A stretch of DNA of 64,000 nucleotides from positions 186,001 through 250,000 of the forward strand of contig NZ_PDNZ01000004.1 in NCBI RefSeq assembly GCF_003182595.1. Reading direction: 5' to 3'. The stretch is from Prosthecochloris marina (lineage in GTDB: Bacteria; Bacteroidota; Chlorobiia; Chlorobiales; Chlorobiaceae). A program made the translations under genes and the position numbers. Below are positions 1 to 10,310 of this stretch, one piece after another (position 1 is the first letter of the stretch; every line of letters begins with the position of its first letter). The notes under the pieces were generated by a model. It had not been told where the DNA came from and did not search any database. It was given only the letters and a program-made list of their open reading frames with translations.

Positions 1-1612
1 TGCGTGCGATATAATATGGCATCGCTGTATAAGCCACTATGGGAACAATAGCATTTTTGCTGCCACCCTCTCCTCTTCTTATCATTTCCGCCGCCTTGTA
101 TCCATCCATCAAAGGCATATTAAGATTCATGATAACAAGATCATATGGATCCTCTGAAAGCTTCTGCAATGCTTCTTTTCCATCACCAGCCTCCTCCACC
201 AAAACACCAAGAGCCAAAAGAATTTCCTTTACTTCATCTCTATCTGTACGTTCATCATCAACGATGAGAATACGTTTGTTTTCGAATAGCGATCTGTTGG
301 CAGCGACAAGCTCGTCACGCCTTCGCTGCAATTCATCATTCGAAATCACAGGAAAGTCCAGAACAAATTCGGTGTACTGCCCCACTACGGAATTACAGGT
401 GATATCTCCGCCAAAAGCCTGCATGACTCGCTTGCAATAAGAAAGGCCGAGTCCTGTTCCTCCTTTTTTACCTGACGTGAAATAAGCGTTGAAAAGCTTG
501 TCAAGATTTTCAGTCGGAATTCCTGGACCGGTGTCCATGACTTTCACCCTGTTGAACTGTGCTCCCTTTTCCAGAGTAATGAAAATCTTTGATTTCGGAT
601 AGGACTTCAAAAAATACAATGCGTTCATCATCAAATTGAACAGAACAAACACATACATGGTCTCTCCAACTTTGAACACAAAATCTTCTTTTTTGTCGAA
701 GACGACCTTATCCCGCTCCTCACTTGATTCAAACCCATACTCATCGATAGCTTTCTGGGTTATCACAGCCGCAGAGGCATAAAAAAAACTGGTTGTATCT
801 ATAGGCTTTTCCCTTACCTCATCAAGAATCATGGTAATGACCTGCGAGCCCCGTTTCACGGCCATTTTGCTTTGCGCAACATGCCGATACAACTTATCGA
901 GGGTAAAATCGTTGATCGGGGCAGACAGTCTTCCAGGCTGATAACCTGGCAGGTTCTGCTCAATAGCCTCGAGGTTATATTTCACCTGACCGAGCGGATT
1001 ACGCATTTCATGGGCTATGCTTCCTGCGAGTGCTTGGGTGGCAGAGTTTTTTTCCTGGGCGATCTGCCCCTGCTTGTTACTGTAACTGAAAACATATCCG
1101 GCAACTATCGTAAAAAAAACTACAATCGAGTAGAGGGGAATATTGAAATCCGGATTGAGTTGAGCACCGGGAGATGTTATGAGAAAAAAAAGAATCGCTG
1201 CGACAACTCCGACCAGAAGGTCAAACAGAAATACCAACCAGTTGGGAACATAGGCGATGAGAATGAAGATCATGAAAATCTCCCAATACAACCAGAGTTC
1301 ATGAAAATCATTTTTCAGCAGGTATGCTGTAAATATGAACGGCAGCACAAATATCAGCATGATATGCCAATAGATAGCGAAATACTTCCCGAGAAACTCA
1401 GGATTTCTGAGTTTCACCAATGCAACAAGGCAAAGCAGTGTCGCCGTAATACGAAGCTCGAAACTCTCATACGGCAGGTGAAATGCATACTTGAAAAGGA
1501 AATAGTATAAAAAATGTGCTGGAGCTCCCAGAAAAACTGCCGTTACAATGTTAAAACGTGAAATCTGTGTTCCTTCAAGAACAGCAGATTTTATATAACT
1601 GACAAAATTCAT
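1..1612 (-). CDS. CqsS-like hybrid sensor histidine kinase (paralogue A), 3' end cut by window edge
   Basis: Membrane histidine kinase read leftwards from an ATG at 1612; the open frame runs off the window, leaving 537 codons. Residues 20-175 hold about six hydrophobic helices with short loops. The H-box HEMRNPLG follows (His201), then the N-box near 325 and the G-boxes DTGPGIP and GTGLGLSYC. A receiver begins near 450 with an IVDDE acidic pair. Its phosphoacceptor position reads IMNLNMP, so Asn496 replaces Asp. It is colinear with its neighbour at 4419-6524, which has a second intact receiver; that part would lie beyond base 1 here. The membrane domain and the FNL.NA.Y N-box resemble the Vibrio CAI-1 receptor CqsS (from memory). 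It starts 9 nt after the FAD oxidoreductase stop, so it is probably the last gene of that operon. Ligand unknown. Confidence 0.88.
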   Translation of the reverse strand, partial: MNFVSYIKSAVLEGTQISRFNIVTAVFLGAPAHFLYYFLFKYAFHLPYESFELRITATLLCLVALVKLRNPEFLGKYFAIYWHIMLIFVLPFIFTAYLLKNDFHELWLYWEIFMIFILIAYVPNWLVFLFDLLVGVVAAILFFLITSPGAQLNPDFNIPLYSIVVFFTIVAGYVFSYSNKQGQIAQEKNSATQALAGSIAHEMRNPLGQVKYNLEAIEQNLPGYQPGRLSAPINDFTLDKLYRHVAQSKMAVKRGSQVITMILDEVREKPIDTTSFFYASAAVITQKAIDEYGFESSEERDKVVFDKKEDFVFKVGETMYVFVLFNLMMNALYFLKSYPKSKIFITLEKGAQFNRVKVMDTGPGIPTENLDKLFNAYFTSGKKGGTGLGLSYCKRVMQAFGGDITCNSVVGQYTEFVLDFPVISNDELQRRRDELVAANRSLFENKRILIVDDERTDRDEVKEILLALGVLVEEAGDGKEALQKLSEDPYDLVIMNLNMPLMDGYKAAEMIRRGEGGSKNAIVPIVAYTAMPYYIAR

Positions 1613-1621
1613 ACCAGGGGT

Positions 1622-2929
1622 CTACTTGTGTATCAATTTTTGCACCGCTTCCTCTGCAGACCTGAAACATGCCTCGATTGAAGCCCCTCTCCAGTAATCA
1701 CCTGTGAGACCAATACTATTATGAAATGTATCAAGGGTACCATGCATTTTTTGAAGAAGCTTATAATGATAAGGAGAATATGCACATAATCCAGGGTCGA
1801 GATACTTATAAACGTAATTATGTTTACTATTTCCTTTCACATTAAAATAATCTTCAATAGTCTTTTCAGCAATTGATATAGCTTTTTCCGGGTTTGTGCC
1901 CGACAATATCATTTTTCTCGCTTTATCGCCACTGAACGTATACCGAACGAGGCTCAGATCATTGATACCGTATGCGCCTGCATTGCTTAAAGGCGAAGTC
2001 CGGTCAAAGACCATTGCACGGTGATCGTGCTTAAAGACGTCGTTCTGATACTGAACAACTGCAACAGCTACCGGATAATAGGTCACCTTTTCGAGTAATT
2101 CTGAAAGCTTCGGATTAGAATGCTCAAAAAGAGGAGCTGCTTTCGATGCAGGCAATGCAAGCATGACTTTCTTATACGTTAATTCCTCGCTCTTGCCCTT
2201 ATTGAACCCTTTGATGACAACTTTTGAAGAGGCAGGATCAAAAGCAAGACGCTCTACATCATAACCGGTAAAAAAACGGGTATGCTGCGTGCCGGTATAA
2301 AACGCTTGTATAAGACTTGACATGCCTCCCTGCAGCTGCTCGTAACTATCAAGAGCTAAAGCCAGGTTAGAGCCAAAATTCCCCGGATAACACTCTTCTG
2401 GCTCAGCCCCATTCATCCTGACCGTAACCGGACGAACAACATGCTGTGAACAGCGCTCACCAAAAAAAACCGACAATGAACCGTGGTCATTTCGTTCTGC
2501 AATGCTATTGAAAAAGTCGCTGTTCAACACACCTTGCTCATGGTCACCTTTAACAGCCTTGACAAGTGGATACAACTTGAAAAAGCCTTTCAAACCACAG
2601 AGATAAACAAGACGCATCAAATTACGGAGTTTGGCTTTTTCCTTACTGATCTTGATCACTCTGCCACCGACAACTTGAGATGTATTGAAGCCAAACTGTT
2701 CAAAAGGCAGATTACCATAATCTTTCACAAAACAGCGAAATCGTCTGTAATTTCTACCGATGTTTTTCCCCCCAAAATCAACGGTGCGCCCATCGAGTAC
2801 TTCACTACCGATACGCCCACCGATTGATTCGGCAGCATCAAAGAGATCAACATCAATATTGTGTTGATTCAAATAGTATGCTGCCGCAATACCAGAAATC
2901 CCCCCCCCAATCACAGCAATTTCAGCCAT
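1622..2929 (-). CDS. FAD-dependent amine-oxidase/protoporphyrinogen-oxidase-like oxidoreductase
   Basis: 435-residue flavoprotein of the NAD(P)-binding-Rossmann/amine oxidase superfamily. The N-terminus has the dinucleotide-binding glycines (VIGGGISG, residues 6-13), an acidic residue at the end of beta-2 (DLFDA) and the GGRIGS motif that follows it in PPOX and MAO enzymes. The C-terminus (GLTGDYWRGASIE) matches the second FAD-contacting segment of the family. The start ATG shares one base with the TGA of the AfsA-like gene, so the two are translationally coupled. It is unlikely to be the haem-pathway HemG: it sits in a signalling-type operon, not with hem genes. Inference: it oxidises or desaturates the product of the AfsA-like enzyme. 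Substrate unknown. Confidence 0.87.
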   Translation of the reverse strand: MAEIAVIGGGISGIAAAYYLNQHNIDVDLFDAAESIGGRIGSEVLDGRTVDFGGKNIGRNYRRFRCFVKDYGNLPFEQFGFNTSQVVGGRVIKISKEKAKLRNLMRLVYLCGLKGFFKLYPLVKAVKGDHEQGVLNSDFFNSIAERNDHGSLSVFFGERCSQHVVRPVTVRMNGAEPEECYPGNFGSNLALALDSYEQLQGGMSSLIQAFYTGTQHTRFFTGYDVERLAFDPASSKVVIKGFNKGKSEELTYKKVMLALPASKAAPLFEHSNPKLSELLEKVTYYPVAVAVVQYQNDVFKHDHRAMVFDRTSPLSNAGAYGINDLSLVRYTFSGDKARKMILSGTNPEKAISIAEKTIEDYFNVKGNSKHNYVYKYLDPGLCAYSPYHYKLLQKMHGTLDTFHNSIGLTGDYWRGASIEACFRSAEEAVQKLIHK

Positions 2930-3936
2930 CAGATAACTCCCACAGTGTTTTGCGCTGACAGTATTTTCGAATCGTACTGCTTTTTGTGTCGGGCCTGGAC
3001 TTTTTCTGTCCTGATCCTGTAATTGACATACTTGGACTTGTCAGGGAAAGCTTTTCCTTTCAATAAAGCACTGGATGCAAGTTTTCCCCACTGAAAAATT
3101 TCGCAACTGACAAAAACATCCCCTTTGCTATCGCCGGGATTAAATGAAAATGGAGTATAGGTTCTGACCACAATCGGTGCGGTCAGCTCCAAGAAATTGT
3201 AAAAACCGGAATCATAAGTCAGCAAAGCTATTGTACCTTCATCAGGCAAGCCTCCTGATATATGCGTGGTTGCAATCGATGCCTGACGCATTGCTTCAAG
3301 CAAGAGAAGACCTTGTACATGATCGGAATCGTGATCAAACTGAATCTCCCGTGTCTGATCATACATATTGAAATACAGGAAATTCCCTTTACTGAAGTAG
3401 TCAGAAATCAAAACATTCTCATCTTTTTTCTTATGCACATAGCGTCTGTTCAAAACTTGAGGCACTACATCATCTTCTTTCATAGCCAATGGACTGTGCA
3501 TTAGTGATGTTATATCCAATGGAATTTTGTTAATTAACCCACCAAACCCTGCATCAGCCTCATGGTTTTGAACATATTCTTTGGCTTGCCTGTACGTAAT
3601 TGATTTTACTTTTCTGTAGAGCAACGGATTGTTGTTTTCGAAATCTTTTGAAAGATAAACCTCTACAGTTTCACCCAAAATACCGATATAACAGAGAACC
3701 TCCTCGAAAGAAGAAGCAACGATTTTTTGCCCCCCTTCTTGTTCTTCAGGAAAAACATCACCGTCAAATACTAAAACGTAAGGTTTTTGATAACAGTTAT
3801 CCGTAAATTTTCCTCTACCATTTTTTCTGTTCAGTCTGCCATTCCTCGACGAGCGCAAAACAGTCTCTTCCGTTAAAACCGAAGATGAGCATTGTACACT
3901 TGAAATCGAAGATCCCGTCATCTGTTCCTGTAACAT
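2929..3936 (-). CDS. AfsA-like (A-factor biosynthesis hotdog domain) protein
   Basis: 335 residues. Residues 167-180 (VHKKKDENVLISDY) and 205-220 (DHVQGLLLLEAMRQAS) carry the AfsA/A-factor hotdog signature: HK..V.(L/I)(T/S)D followed by DHV.G..L.EA.RQ. In Streptomyces, AfsA joins a beta-ketoacyl-ACP to dihydroxyacetone phosphate on the way to gamma-butyrolactone signals; related proteins occur in other phyla with other roles. Only one clear copy of the signature is visible, whereas AfsA has two repeats. The 165-residue N-terminus is not recognised and begins with a Ser-rich, low-complexity stretch. The gene overlaps the FAD oxidoreductase by one base and is first in the AfsA-oxidase-kinase operon. 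A 24-bp palindrome lies about 90 bp upstream. A role in making a diffusible signal is inference. Confidence 0.8.
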   Translation of the reverse strand: MLQEQMTGSSISSVQCSSSVLTEETVLRSSRNGRLNRKNGRGKFTDNCYQKPYVLVFDGDVFPEEQEGGQKIVASSFEEVLCYIGILGETVEVYLSKDFENNNPLLYRKVKSITYRQAKEYVQNHEADAGFGGLINKIPLDITSLMHSPLAMKEDDVVPQVLNRRYVHKKKDENVLISDYFSKGNFLYFNMYDQTREIQFDHDSDHVQGLLLLEAMRQASIATTHISGGLPDEGTIALLTYDSGFYNFLELTAPIVVRTYTPFSFNPGDSKGDVFVSCEIFQWGKLASSALLKGKAFPDKSKYVNYRIRTEKVQARHKKQYDSKILSAQNTVGVI

Positions 3937-4418
3937 CTTTCACCCCTCCTTCATTTTTGGATTTGAACAAATATTAAATTCACCTACCGACTCATTTTTT
4001 ATCAGAGTATACTGCTTTACAAGAGTAATTAACAAGTGTTAATTACTTTGCATTTAGAGACAAATTAAGTAATTAGGTTGCTTCTCTTTACTAAATAATT
4101 GAAAAATCTGCACTTTTGACCATGAAAGAAGACCCCAGTGCGCCATATACCAGCCATCTCAGGGCTTTTTTCTTTTACTGTATCAAAATAACAGCCTGTT
4201 TCTGCTGATGCCAGGATGGCAAAGGGTTAAAAAACTCTCACATTTTTGATGTATTCACTCACAAAGCGTTCCCTGTCAGAAAAACATGAGCGTACCTGCT
4301 CGGTTTGCATAACGGCAGAAAAGTCTTTGAAAGATAAAAGAGCACCGTGCCTTGCGATATCAGGAACCCCCGTTAAGACACAGCAAGAGATGAAAGGAAA
4401 AAATCGAAGGAGAAAAAA
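3937..4418. other. 482-bp intergenic region, presumed promoter of the AfsA-oxidase-kinase operon
   Basis: Holds the palindrome at 4024-4047 and AT-rich DNA around it. The half nearer 4418 would carry the end of the transcript from the second sensor kinase, but I see no strong terminator hairpin. Short open frames on the plus strand here have no recognisable product. Confidence 0.5.
4024..4047. promoter_or_regulatory. Perfect 10-bp-arm palindrome upstream of the AfsA-like gene, operator candidate
   Basis: AGTAATTAAC, 4-nt spacer AAGT, then GTTAATTACT: a perfect 24-bp inverted repeat 88 bp upstream of the AfsA-like start codon. A partial extra copy of one arm (AAGTAATTA) lies at about 4066-4074. 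It is AT-rich with no following T-run, so it looks like a dimeric repressor site rather than a terminator. The binding protein is unknown. Confidence 0.55.
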
Positions 4419-6524
4419 TCAGGATTTACCCCACTTTTCAATCATGTTCAGCAGTAAAACACTATCGACAGGTTTGAGGAGATAATCGTTCATACCGGCA
4501 CTAAGCGCTTTCTGAATCTCCTCTTCGCCCGACTCGCCACTAAGCCCGATGATAGGAACATTTTTGTTACTACCAGACATACTGCTTCGAATAAGCCTCG
4601 TTGTCTCTATACCATCAAGTTCCGGCATCTGGATATCCATAAGTATCACATGAATATCATCCAGTTTCAGCTTTTCGATCGCCGCTTTTCCACTGACAGC
4701 TTCGCTGATACCGATGTTATGCTTTTCAAGAATGCTTTTGAGAACATATCTGTTGAAAGAAGAATCATCGACAAGCATCACATTGATACCTGAAAAGTCC
4801 CTTGTCCCGACAATGTATTCCCCATTGAATATCGATGCGAGAAGATTGATCAATTCAGACTCGGTAACCGGCTTCGAAATAAAGGCCTGCATGCCAACTT
4901 TTTCTGTTTTTCCTCTCGCGATATAGGTAGGAACTGCAGTATGGCCAACAATGGGTACGTTTTTCATCGTAGCGCCTGCCTTACCGCGCCGGATTTCCTC
5001 TGTAGATTCATAACCGTTCATAACGGGCATACCCAGGTTCATCAAAACAACATCATATCGCTTTTTTGCGAGCATCTCCAGCGCCTCTTGACCGTTCCCT
5101 GCCTCATCGATTATAACATGAAACGGCTCAAGGTATTGCTTAACCGGCTCCCTGTCCGGCAATTCATCGTCAACGAGCAAAATAGACTTGTCCTCGAAGA
5201 TATCGCGGTAGCGGGAGACCATCCACGACCTGAACCTGACAAGCTCCTGGCCACTCACGACAGGAAACTCCAAAGTGAATTCCGTATACTCATGTTGCCT
5301 GGATTCACAGGTTATATCGCCGCCAAAAGCCTTCATAACTCTTTTGCAATAGGCGAGGCCCAAACCTGTCCCTCCCTTTTTACCCGACGTGAAAAAGGCA
5401 TCGAAAAGCCTGCCCAGATTTTCTGGAGGAATACCAGGCCCGGTATCCCTCACAGAAATTCTGTTGAATGAACTGCCTTTTTCCAGGCAAACGGTAATAT
5501 GCGCGTCAGGATAGTTTTTTATGAAATAAAATGCATTCATAATCAGGTTAAACAGAACAAACACATACATCGTCTCATCGGCCTTGATGAGAAAATCGCC
5601 ACTGCATTCCAAAGAAAGCTTTTTCCTTTCGGCCTCAGATTCATAACCATACTCATCGATGGCTTTTTTGGTAATCCCCTCGGCAGAAAGATACGTGAAG
5701 CCGCTCGTGTCAATAGGTTTGTCTTTAACTTCATCGAGAATCATGTCGATAACCTGTCCGCCCCTACTGACCGCCATCTGACCCTGAGCAACCCGTAGGT
5801 AGATATTGTCCAAACCTTGAGCGGTAATACACTCATACACCTTGTCGGCATGGTATGTCGGCAGTTCTTCCAAAATACTTTGGAAACTGAACTTCACCTG
5901 CCCCAGAGGATTTCGCATCTCGTGAGCGATACTTCCGGCAAGAGCCTGAAAAGCTGAATTTTTTTCCTGTGCTACAATTCCTTTTCGGTTGCTATAACTG
6001 AATACATACCCTGCTACTATTGAAAAAACGACAAGAAGCACATATGGGGCTATATCAAACTGCGGATCGAGAACGACGAAAGGTGGCGTAAGGAAAAAAA
6101 ACACAATAGCGGCACCTACCCCAAGGAAGAGATCGAAAAGAAATACCAAAGGGTTGGGGACAAAGGAAATCAGAACAAAAATCATGAAAATTTCCCAGTA
6201 AATCCAGGCTTCATGAAAATTGTTCTTCAATACCATGACAGTAAGGATGAACGGCAATACGAAAATGAGCATGCTATGCCAGTAAATCGGAAAGTATTTG
6301 CCGAGAAAGTCTGGATTTTTGAGCTTGAAAAGCCCGACAAGACAGAGAGCTACTGCTACAAGGCGTAATGCAAGGTTATCATAAGGAAGTTGGAAGATAT
6401 ATTTGTATGCAACGTAGAAAGAGAGATGTGCCGGTGCCCCGAGAGCAGCTGCGGCCATGATGTTAAAACGCGAAACCTGCGTCCCCCTGCTGAACGATGA
6501 CCGTATGAATTCGGCAACATTCAC
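4419..6524 (-). CDS. CqsS-like hybrid sensor histidine kinase with two receivers (paralogue B)
   Basis: 701 residues in four parts. Residues 20-178 form about six membrane helices. Residues 190-425 are the kinase core: His201 in HEMRNPLGQ, N-box LFNLIMNAFYF near 324, DTGPGIP near 360, GTGLGLAYC near 386. Residues about 447-568 are a first receiver in which LMNLGMP puts Asn496 where the phosphoacceptor Asp belongs. Residues about 580-700 are a second receiver with intact VDD, LMDIQMP (Asp630) and LLKP lysine. The core, membrane topology and degenerate-then-intact receiver order recall Vibrio CqsS, which senses CAI-1 (from memory). It is colinear with paralogue A at 1-1612. It is separated from the AfsA-like gene by 482 bp, so is probably transcribed separately. 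No LuxU/LuxO-like partner is seen nearby. Confidence 0.92.
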   Translation of the reverse strand: MNVAEFIRSSFSRGTQVSRFNIMAAAALGAPAHLSFYVAYKYIFQLPYDNLALRLVAVALCLVGLFKLKNPDFLGKYFPIYWHSMLIFVLPFILTVMVLKNNFHEAWIYWEIFMIFVLISFVPNPLVFLFDLFLGVGAAIVFFFLTPPFVVLDPQFDIAPYVLLVVFSIVAGYVFSYSNRKGIVAQEKNSAFQALAGSIAHEMRNPLGQVKFSFQSILEELPTYHADKVYECITAQGLDNIYLRVAQGQMAVSRGGQVIDMILDEVKDKPIDTSGFTYLSAEGITKKAIDEYGYESEAERKKLSLECSGDFLIKADETMYVFVLFNLIMNAFYFIKNYPDAHITVCLEKGSSFNRISVRDTGPGIPPENLGRLFDAFFTSGKKGGTGLGLAYCKRVMKAFGGDITCESRQHEYTEFTLEFPVVSGQELVRFRSWMVSRYRDIFEDKSILLVDDELPDREPVKQYLEPFHVIIDEAGNGQEALEMLAKKRYDVVLMNLGMPVMNGYESTEEIRRGKAGATMKNVPIVGHTAVPTYIARGKTEKVGMQAFISKPVTESELINLLASIFNGEYIVGTRDFSGINVMLVDDSSFNRYVLKSILEKHNIGISEAVSGKAAIEKLKLDDIHVILMDIQMPELDGIETTRLIRSSMSGSNKNVPIIGLSGESGEEEIQKALSAGMNDYLLKPVDSVLLLNMIEKWGKS

Positions 6525-7947
<1,423 letters not shown>

Positions 7948-7979
7948 TCAGTCTTGACATTTTAATTTTACACTATGTT

Positions 7980-8009
7980 CCGGCTGCAAGCATGCAGCCG
8001 GTTTTTTTT
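7980..8009 (+). terminator. Rho-independent terminator of hemB
   Basis: Perfect 8-bp stem CCGGCTGC / GCAGCCGG (7980-7987, 7994-8001) with a 6-nt loop, followed at once by eight T. It lies 33 bp after the hemB stop and separates hemB from aroC. Confidence 0.9.
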
Positions 8010-8068
8010 GCCTTACAGAACCGTAATACAGGCTTGCGCAATAAACGCGCAGCCGGATAGAAAAACAC

Positions 8069-9262
8069 ATGATCAGATACTTTACAGCAGGAGAATCTCA
8101 CGGCCCGGCACTCTCGGCAATCGTCGAAGGTCTACCTTCGGGAATAACGATCACTCCTGAGGATATCAATACTGAACTGGCACGACGCCAGCAGGGATAC
8201 GGAAGAGGCGGCCGAATGAAAATCGAGACCGATAAAGCCGTTGTGCTGTCGGGGATACGGTTCGGAAAAACCATCGGCTCTCCGGTTGCACTGCAAATAG
8301 AAAACCGGGACTGGAAAAACTGGACCGAAAAAATGGCCCAGTTCGAAAAACCGAACGAAGACATTCCTGCAATCAGCATACCGAGACCCGGCCATGCGGA
8401 CCTTACCGGCATGATCAAGTACGGCTTCGAAGATATCCGGCCGGTGATAGAACGTGCATCAGCCCGTGAAACCGCGGCGCGAGTCGCCGCCTGCTCTCTT
8501 GCAAAAACTTTTTTGAGATCGGTGGGAATCCAGATAGGAAGTTACGTTTCTTCCATAGGTCCAGCCGGAGAAACGGCATCGTCGTCCCGTCTTGAAAGCT
8601 TGCTTGCCGAAGGTGCAGAAGCACTGACAAAAGAAGCCGACACTTCCCCCGTACGCATGTTGGAAAAAACAGATGAAGAAAATGCCGTTGCAGCCATCGA
8701 CAAGGCAAAAGAAGAGGGGGACACGCTTGGCGGTATCATCGAGCTGTTTATCACTGGAGTTCCGATGGGTCTGGGTTCTTATGTCCAGCACGATCGCAGG
8801 CTCGATGCGGAACTTGCTGCCGCACTCATTTCGATACAAGCAGTAAAGGGTGTTGAAATCGGTACGGCGTTCGACAACGCGAGAAATCCCGGATCACAGG
8901 TGCATGACGAACTTTTTCCAGGCGCAGCACATGGCCCTTCCCGCAAAACAAACCGGGCAGGTGGCCTGGAAGGAAGCATGACGAACGGATCCGTCATCCA
9001 CCTCAGGGCGGCAATGAAGCCCATTGCCACACTGATGTCGCCATTGCACTCATTCGACATAACCTCGATGGAAGCCCATCTCTCTCACATAGAACGGAGT
9101 GATACCTGTGCGGTTCCTGCCTGCAGCGTTATCGCCGAAGCCGTTGTGGCACCGGTCATAGCAAATGCTTTGCTGAAAAAAACAGGAGGAGACCATCTTG
9201 CAGAGATTCTCGAAAGACTCGAGGAATACAGGGCGGAAATAGCAGCAAAGTTCAAACAGTGA
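8069..9262 (+). CDS. aroC: Chorismate synthase
   Basis: 397 residues. It converts 5-enolpyruvylshikimate-3-phosphate to chorismate using reduced FMN, the last step of the shikimate pathway, feeding tryptophan (trpE is in this window), the other aromatics, quinones and folate. The GESHG motif with the catalytic His is at residues 8-12, the GRGGRMKIE FMN/substrate segment near 45-53, and the Asn/Arg-rich SRKTNRAGGLEGS region near 290-303. It starts with ATG, lies beyond the hemB terminator, and converges on cysE with 10 bp between stop codons. Confidence 0.97.
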   Translation: MIRYFTAGESHGPALSAIVEGLPSGITITPEDINTELARRQQGYGRGGRMKIETDKAVVLSGIRFGKTIGSPVALQIENRDWKNWTEKMAQFEKPNEDIPAISIPRPGHADLTGMIKYGFEDIRPVIERASARETAARVAACSLAKTFLRSVGIQIGSYVSSIGPAGETASSSRLESLLAEGAEALTKEADTSPVRMLEKTDEENAVAAIDKAKEEGDTLGGIIELFITGVPMGLGSYVQHDRRLDAELAAALISIQAVKGVEIGTAFDNARNPGSQVHDELFPGAAHGPSRKTNRAGGLEGSMTNGSVIHLRAAMKPIATLMSPLHSFDITSMEAHLSHIERSDTCAVPACSVIAEAVVAPVIANALLKKTGGDHLAEILERLEEYRAEIAAKFKQ

Positions 9263-9272
9263 CCGCAAAAGA

Positions 9273-10163
9273 TCAGTCCTGACGCCGTTTGGCGCTCAGG
9301 CGCTGGTTCATCTCCAGAGACGGTTCAGCTACTTCAGTCCGGCCGACAATCTGTGCGGGAACCCCGGCTACGGTGTAATGGGGCGGTACATTATCGAGCA
9401 CCACGCTGCCAGCCCCTACTTTTGCGCCTTCCCCTATCTCGACATTACCAAGAATTTTAGCCCCTGCGCCGATCAGCACGGATTTTCTCACTTTCGGATG
9501 CCGGTCACCTGTTTCCTTGCCAGTTCCTCCAAGCGTCACTTCGTGCAGGATCGAGACATTGTCTTCGACTACAGCTGTTTCACCGATAACAAGGCTCGTA
9601 GCATGGTCGAGCAGGATTCCCATGCCTATTTTTGCAGCAGGATGTATATCAACCCCAAACACTTCCGACATCCTGTTCTGCATGAGATAAGCCATCGGCT
9701 TGCGATCATTGTTCCAAAGCCAGTGTGCCAGGCGGTGGGCCTGAAGCGCCTGGAAACCTTTTAAAAACAGCATAATTTCAAAATAATTGACCGCAGCAGG
9801 GTCCCTGTCGAGCGTTGCCGTAAGATCGAACACCGCCTTGTCAACCGCTTCAGGGTTCAATCCGTAAAACTCGTCGAACAGATTCTGAAGAACCTGGGGA
9901 GGAAAATGCTTCGATGCAAGCTTGACCGAAAGCAGCATGGCAAGAGCTGAAGAAAAATCATCGAAGCTCAGAATATGCTGTTCCAGAAAATGCTTCATGC
10001 AAGGCTCCCGCTCACTTTCACGTCTTGCCTCGGAACGGATAACCGACCATATATACTCTGCAGTCATGTTTGCTTGCGTGTACTGATTTAACAATAATAA
10101 ACCGGCTTGTATCGAAACATGGCTCTTAACCTTCATTCGCTTCATTGCCAAGCGTCTCACCAA
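9273..10163 (-). CDS. cysE: Serine O-acetyltransferase
   Basis: 296 residues. It acetylates serine with acetyl-CoA to give O-acetylserine, the carbon skeleton for cysteine. The N-terminal half is the helical domain of SATs (about 1-165). The C-terminal half is a left-handed beta-helix of hexapeptide repeats beginning DIHPAAKIG and running through VIGETAVVEDNVSILHEVTLGGTGK, with the His residues of the active site, to HYTVAGVPAQIVG. The first in-frame starts (MVRRLAMKRMKV) are close together, so the exact start is uncertain by a few residues. No sulfur-assimilation neighbours are present. Confidence 0.95.
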   Translation of the reverse strand: MVRRLAMKRMKVKSHVSIQAGLLLLNQYTQANMTAEYIWSVIRSEARRESEREPCMKHFLEQHILSFDDFSSALAMLLSVKLASKHFPPQVLQNLFDEFYGLNPEAVDKAVFDLTATLDRDPAAVNYFEIMLFLKGFQALQAHRLAHWLWNNDRKPMAYLMQNRMSEVFGVDIHPAAKIGMGILLDHATSLVIGETAVVEDNVSILHEVTLGGTGKETGDRHPKVRKSVLIGAGAKILGNVEIGEGAKVGAGSVVLDNVPPHYTVAGVPAQIVGRTEVAEPSLEMNQRLSAKRRQD

Positions 10164-10310
10164 AACCGTTTCCTATCAACAGTCACCCTCAATAAAAGCT
10201 TTTATCCACAGAAAGTTTCAGGCATTTGCCAAATCAGCCGCCATACAGGTAATTTTCAGACCTTTTCCTCCAACAGACACAGCCCAGCAGCAACAACTCA
10301 GTTACCACTC

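Noticed and set aside
872..1510. 212-codon plus-strand frame
   Set aside because: Antisense to the kinase paralogue A, whose protein sequence is clearly real and colinear with paralogue B.
4246..4485. 79-codon plus-strand frame between the AfsA-like gene and the second sensor kinase
   Set aside because: It overlaps the end of the kinase gene and has no coding character.
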